From positions 1 through 7,513 of the forward strand of contig JAKBRR010000073.1 in NCBI GenBank assembly GCA_021845325.1: a DNA stretch of 7,513 nt, read 5' to 3'. This document shows positions 5,847-7,513 of the stretch, in pieces. The notes beneath the pieces were generated by a model. That model worked only from the letters and a program-made list of their open reading frames with translations, searched no databases and was not told the origin of the DNA. Position 1 is the stretch's first letter; every line of letters begins with the position of its first letter. The translations under genes and the position numbers were made by a program. The stretch is from Thermoplasmata archaeon. Its GTDB lineage: Archaea > Thermoplasmatota > Thermoplasmata > Thermoplasmatales > Thermoplasmataceae.

Positions 5847-6656
5847 TTAAATTTTCTCATCTGAATCATTCAGGTTGAAAATAATATACCTGAAGATCCC
5901 CATTAATTTATGAAACTCTGTATCGGTCAACCTGGATCTTGATAGTAATCTACGTAGCATAACCTCCGTGTTCTTCCTCTTGTGCGCTGGATATTTGATA
6001 AGATCCAATGTCTCGATAATTTGCTCGATCAGAAGATCCACATTTTGGCCGCTCGTAAGTGGCATTTGGCTTCTGGATCTTACAGTTTGCCTCACCATCT
6101 CATATAATATAATAGTGACGGCATGCGATAGGTTGTACACAGGATACCTTGGATTCGCCGGAATACTAATGAAGCTGTCACATTCTTCAATCTCATCGTT
6201 TCTCAGGCCATCATCCTCCCTGCCAAACACAAGTGCGATCTTCCCCTTTGCCTTGAGATAAATTTTCCAGAATTCTTCTGGTGAATATGACAGTCTACGG
6301 TATTTTCTGCCATTGAAGGTGACCTCACTGGAAGATGCAGCAATGACGTTGAACTCATCTCTCAGGTCATCCAGGGAACTAAAATGCCTTGCTGAGTCCA
6401 GAATGTCTGTTGAATGCATTCCATATACATATGCGTCTTCCGGTATGTCATCCCTTCCGATAATTATGAGGTCGCGCAGACCGGCGTTATTCATTGATCT
6501 GGAGACAGCACCAATATTGCCGCCATATTTGGGCCCTACCAGGACTACAGAAACTTTGTTTGAAAGTATTTGAAGCTTTGATATTACGGAATCCCTGAAA
6601 TTGGTCTCTTCTTCCCTGAAAAGTTTACTAGGCCTGGTCTTTTTCGACTGGCTCAT
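5847..6656 (-). CDS. trmJ: tRNA 2'-O-methyltransferase, TrmJ-like (SPOUT/SpoU superfamily)
   Basis: The protein has 269 residues. It transfers a methyl group from S-adenosylmethionine to a ribose 2'-OH in tRNA; characterised archaeal TrmJ enzymes modify C32 of the anticodon loop. The SPOUT motifs are present in order: NIGAVSRSMNNAGL (47-60), the knot-side strand ALVFGREDDGLRNDEI (141-156, with Arg146 and Glu147), and the S-adenosylmethionine-binding end SIPANPRYPVYNLSHAV (164-180). A helical C-terminal extension (about 200-269) is usual for the TrmJ group. The first 33 residues are polar and precede the conserved core. ATG 6654-6656 is the only usable start, since no in-frame ATG, GTG or TTG occurs before the core. 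It overlaps the FKBP gene by 29 bases, so translation is probably coupled. The exact target nucleotide is inferred from the family. Confidence 0.85.
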   Translation of the reverse strand: MSQSKKTRPSKLFREEETNFRDSVISKLQILSNKVSVVLVGPKYGGNIGAVSRSMNNAGLRDLIIIGRDDIPEDAYVYGMHSTDILDSARHFSSLDDLRDEFNVIAASSSEVTFNGRKYRRLSYSPEEFWKIYLKAKGKIALVFGREDDGLRNDEIEECDSFISIPANPRYPVYNLSHAVTIILYEMVRQTVRSRSQMPLTSGQNVDLLIEQIIETLDLIKYPAHKRKNTEVMLRRLLSRSRLTDTEFHKLMGIFRYIIFNLNDSDEKI

Positions 6657-7455
6657 TCTTTACTTCTTCTTTCTTTTCTTCCGCATTTCCAGATTGCGAC
6701 GCTTCAGGTGCTTTCTGCTCCTCCTCAGGCTTACTGCCGGGTGCAGATTCCGTGGTTGTCGTTTCCTCTGGCTTGGGTTCTTCCTGCGGCAGGTATGTCT
6801 CGACCAGTTGCACTGTTTTACCAGGAAGATATTTCCTCATATCATTGACAAGATGGAATTTTGCCTCTACCCAGACTGGATCGAATTTAGTCTCTTCAGG
6901 TATTTCGATCCTTATTACATCGCTATCTACAGAAATATTGAATTTATCTTCATTCACAGGATAGTTCATTGAAATAAGTGATTGTGCTTTTCCTTTTTCA
7001 TCGGATATCTTCTCAAGTATTGTGTACTTGTAATAAACTGTCTTTCCGGCATATGCATGGTTATAGTCCACAAGAACTCTGCCTGGTGTCACTGAAAGGA
7101 CTTTTCCTCTTCTGTGGTTTATCAGGACTTCCTGTCCTGGAACGGGGTCGATGTTCTGCCTTTTGAATTCAATGTATGAATGAACCTTGATATTCTTTGG
7201 ATCACGGGCTCCATAGGACTCATCTGGAGTCATTGTAACTTCATCCTCTCCGCCCTCGGAATGACTCTTGAAGCTTTCGTTAATTTTCTTAAAAACCTGG
7301 TCTGTACCGACTATGATAACAGTTGGATGATATGCATGTTTATCATCAAAAATGTCGTTTTCTTTTGCCAGCTGTTCCTTGCTGGTGGAAACGAGTTTCT
7401 TCTCATCACCAACCCGCATTTCATAGTCCACTTTTATAAAGTCACCATCATTCAT
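6628..7455 (-). CDS. FKBP-type peptidyl-prolyl cis-trans isomerase, long SlyD-like form with acidic tail
   Basis: This is a cytoplasmic folding helper that isomerises Xaa-Pro bonds. The start is taken at ATG 7453-7455, 6 bases after GGTG; an upstream in-frame GTG at 7462-7464 overlaps that SD. The protein is 275 residues. The first FKBP strand is GDFIKVDYEMRV, with the flap region near KHAYHPTVIIVG. The insert-in-flap chaperone domain covers roughly EDEVTMTPDESYGARDP to VLVDYNHAYAGKTVYYKYTI, where DYNHAYAGKTV is the hallmark closing strand of SlyD-type FKBPs. A further domain (about 155-225, IRIEIPEETKFDP) is typical of the long archaeal form. The last 50 residues are low-complexity Glu/Lys/Pro/Thr, unlike the compact end of most relatives. 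It is the first gene of a two-gene unit with the TrmJ-like gene. Confidence 0.9.
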   Translation of the reverse strand: MNDGDFIKVDYEMRVGDEKKLVSTSKEQLAKENDIFDDKHAYHPTVIIVGTDQVFKKINESFKSHSEGGEDEVTMTPDESYGARDPKNIKVHSYIEFKRQNIDPVPGQEVLINHRRGKVLSVTPGRVLVDYNHAYAGKTVYYKYTILEKISDEKGKAQSLISMNYPVNEDKFNISVDSDVIRIEIPEETKFDPVWVEAKFHLVNDMRKYLPGKTVQLVETYLPQEEPKPEETTTTESAPGSKPEEEQKAPEASQSGNAEEKKEEVKNEPVEKDQA

Positions 7456-7497
7456 TAATAGCACCGCAATTAAGCGTACCGATAGAGCAAGTTTCTA

Positions 7498-7505
7498 TTT
7501 ATAAA
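7498..7505 (-). promoter_or_regulatory. TATA box of the FKBP/TrmJ operon
   Basis: TTTATAAA on the minus strand is centred about 46 bases before the FKBP ATG. Transcription would start near 7476, leaving a leader of about 20 bases that contains the GGTG SD at 7462-7465. The spacing fits archaeal promoters well. Confidence 0.65.
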
Positions 7506-7513
7506 TATCGAAC

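Noticed and set aside
6601..6972. Plus-strand ORF of 123 codons with many Phe/Leu/Arg, resembling a membrane protein
   Set aside because: It is the antisense image of the Glu/Lys-rich FKBP tail, which gives Phe/Leu-rich codons on the other strand.
1..7513. CRISPR array or complete insertion sequence
   Set aside because: No regularly spaced direct repeats, terminal inverted repeats or intact transposase were found by reading both strands.

Overview
The window looks like chromosomal DNA from an acidophilic, thermophilic archaeon of the Thermoplasmatales type. The signs are archaeal TATA-like boxes and purine-rich Shine-Dalgarno (SD) sites, a tRNA gene without an encoded CCA end, AGA/AGG and ATA codon use, and a long SlyD-like FKBP followed by an archaeal-type TrmJ/SpoU methyltransferase. 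The family calls come from reading motifs, not from a database search, so the order-level assignment is an inference.

Layout from left to right. (1) The 3' part of a tRNA-Pro(GGG) gene on the + strand, cut by the window edge, followed by an oligo-T terminator and small repeats. (2) A minus-strand, AT-rich accessory block at about 137-4284. Read in its own direction it holds decayed reading-frame fragments, a 243-residue protein with a nucleoside 2-deoxyribosyltransferase/TIR-like C-terminal domain, a 944-residue single-chain restriction-modification enzyme (Eco57I family, type IIG) overlapping it by 11 bases, and a short unknown ORF next to the tRNA. (3) A minus-strand pair made of a four-helix membrane protein with a CCTP motif and, 6 bases downstream, a membrane-anchored thioredoxin-fold protein with a CSSC active site. 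(4) A 279-base spacer with no convincing gene. (5) A minus-strand pair, FKBP-type prolyl isomerase then TrmJ-like tRNA methyltransferase, overlapping by 29 bases, with a clear TATA-like box at the right edge.

The accessory block has the marks of a defence island beside a tRNA gene: lower GC than the housekeeping pair at the right, gene debris on both sides, and two coupled genes that both look like anti-invader functions. The restriction-modification enzyme would cut unmodified DNA, and the NDT/TIR-like protein could act as a nucleotide- or NAD-consuming effector. Their joint function is an inference. The membrane protein/thioredoxin pair suggests a small extracytoplasmic thiol-redox relay. 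The FKBP/TrmJ pair is ordinary core biology (protein folding and tRNA 2'-O-methylation).

Every protein-coding gene I accept is on the minus strand; only the tRNA is on the plus strand.
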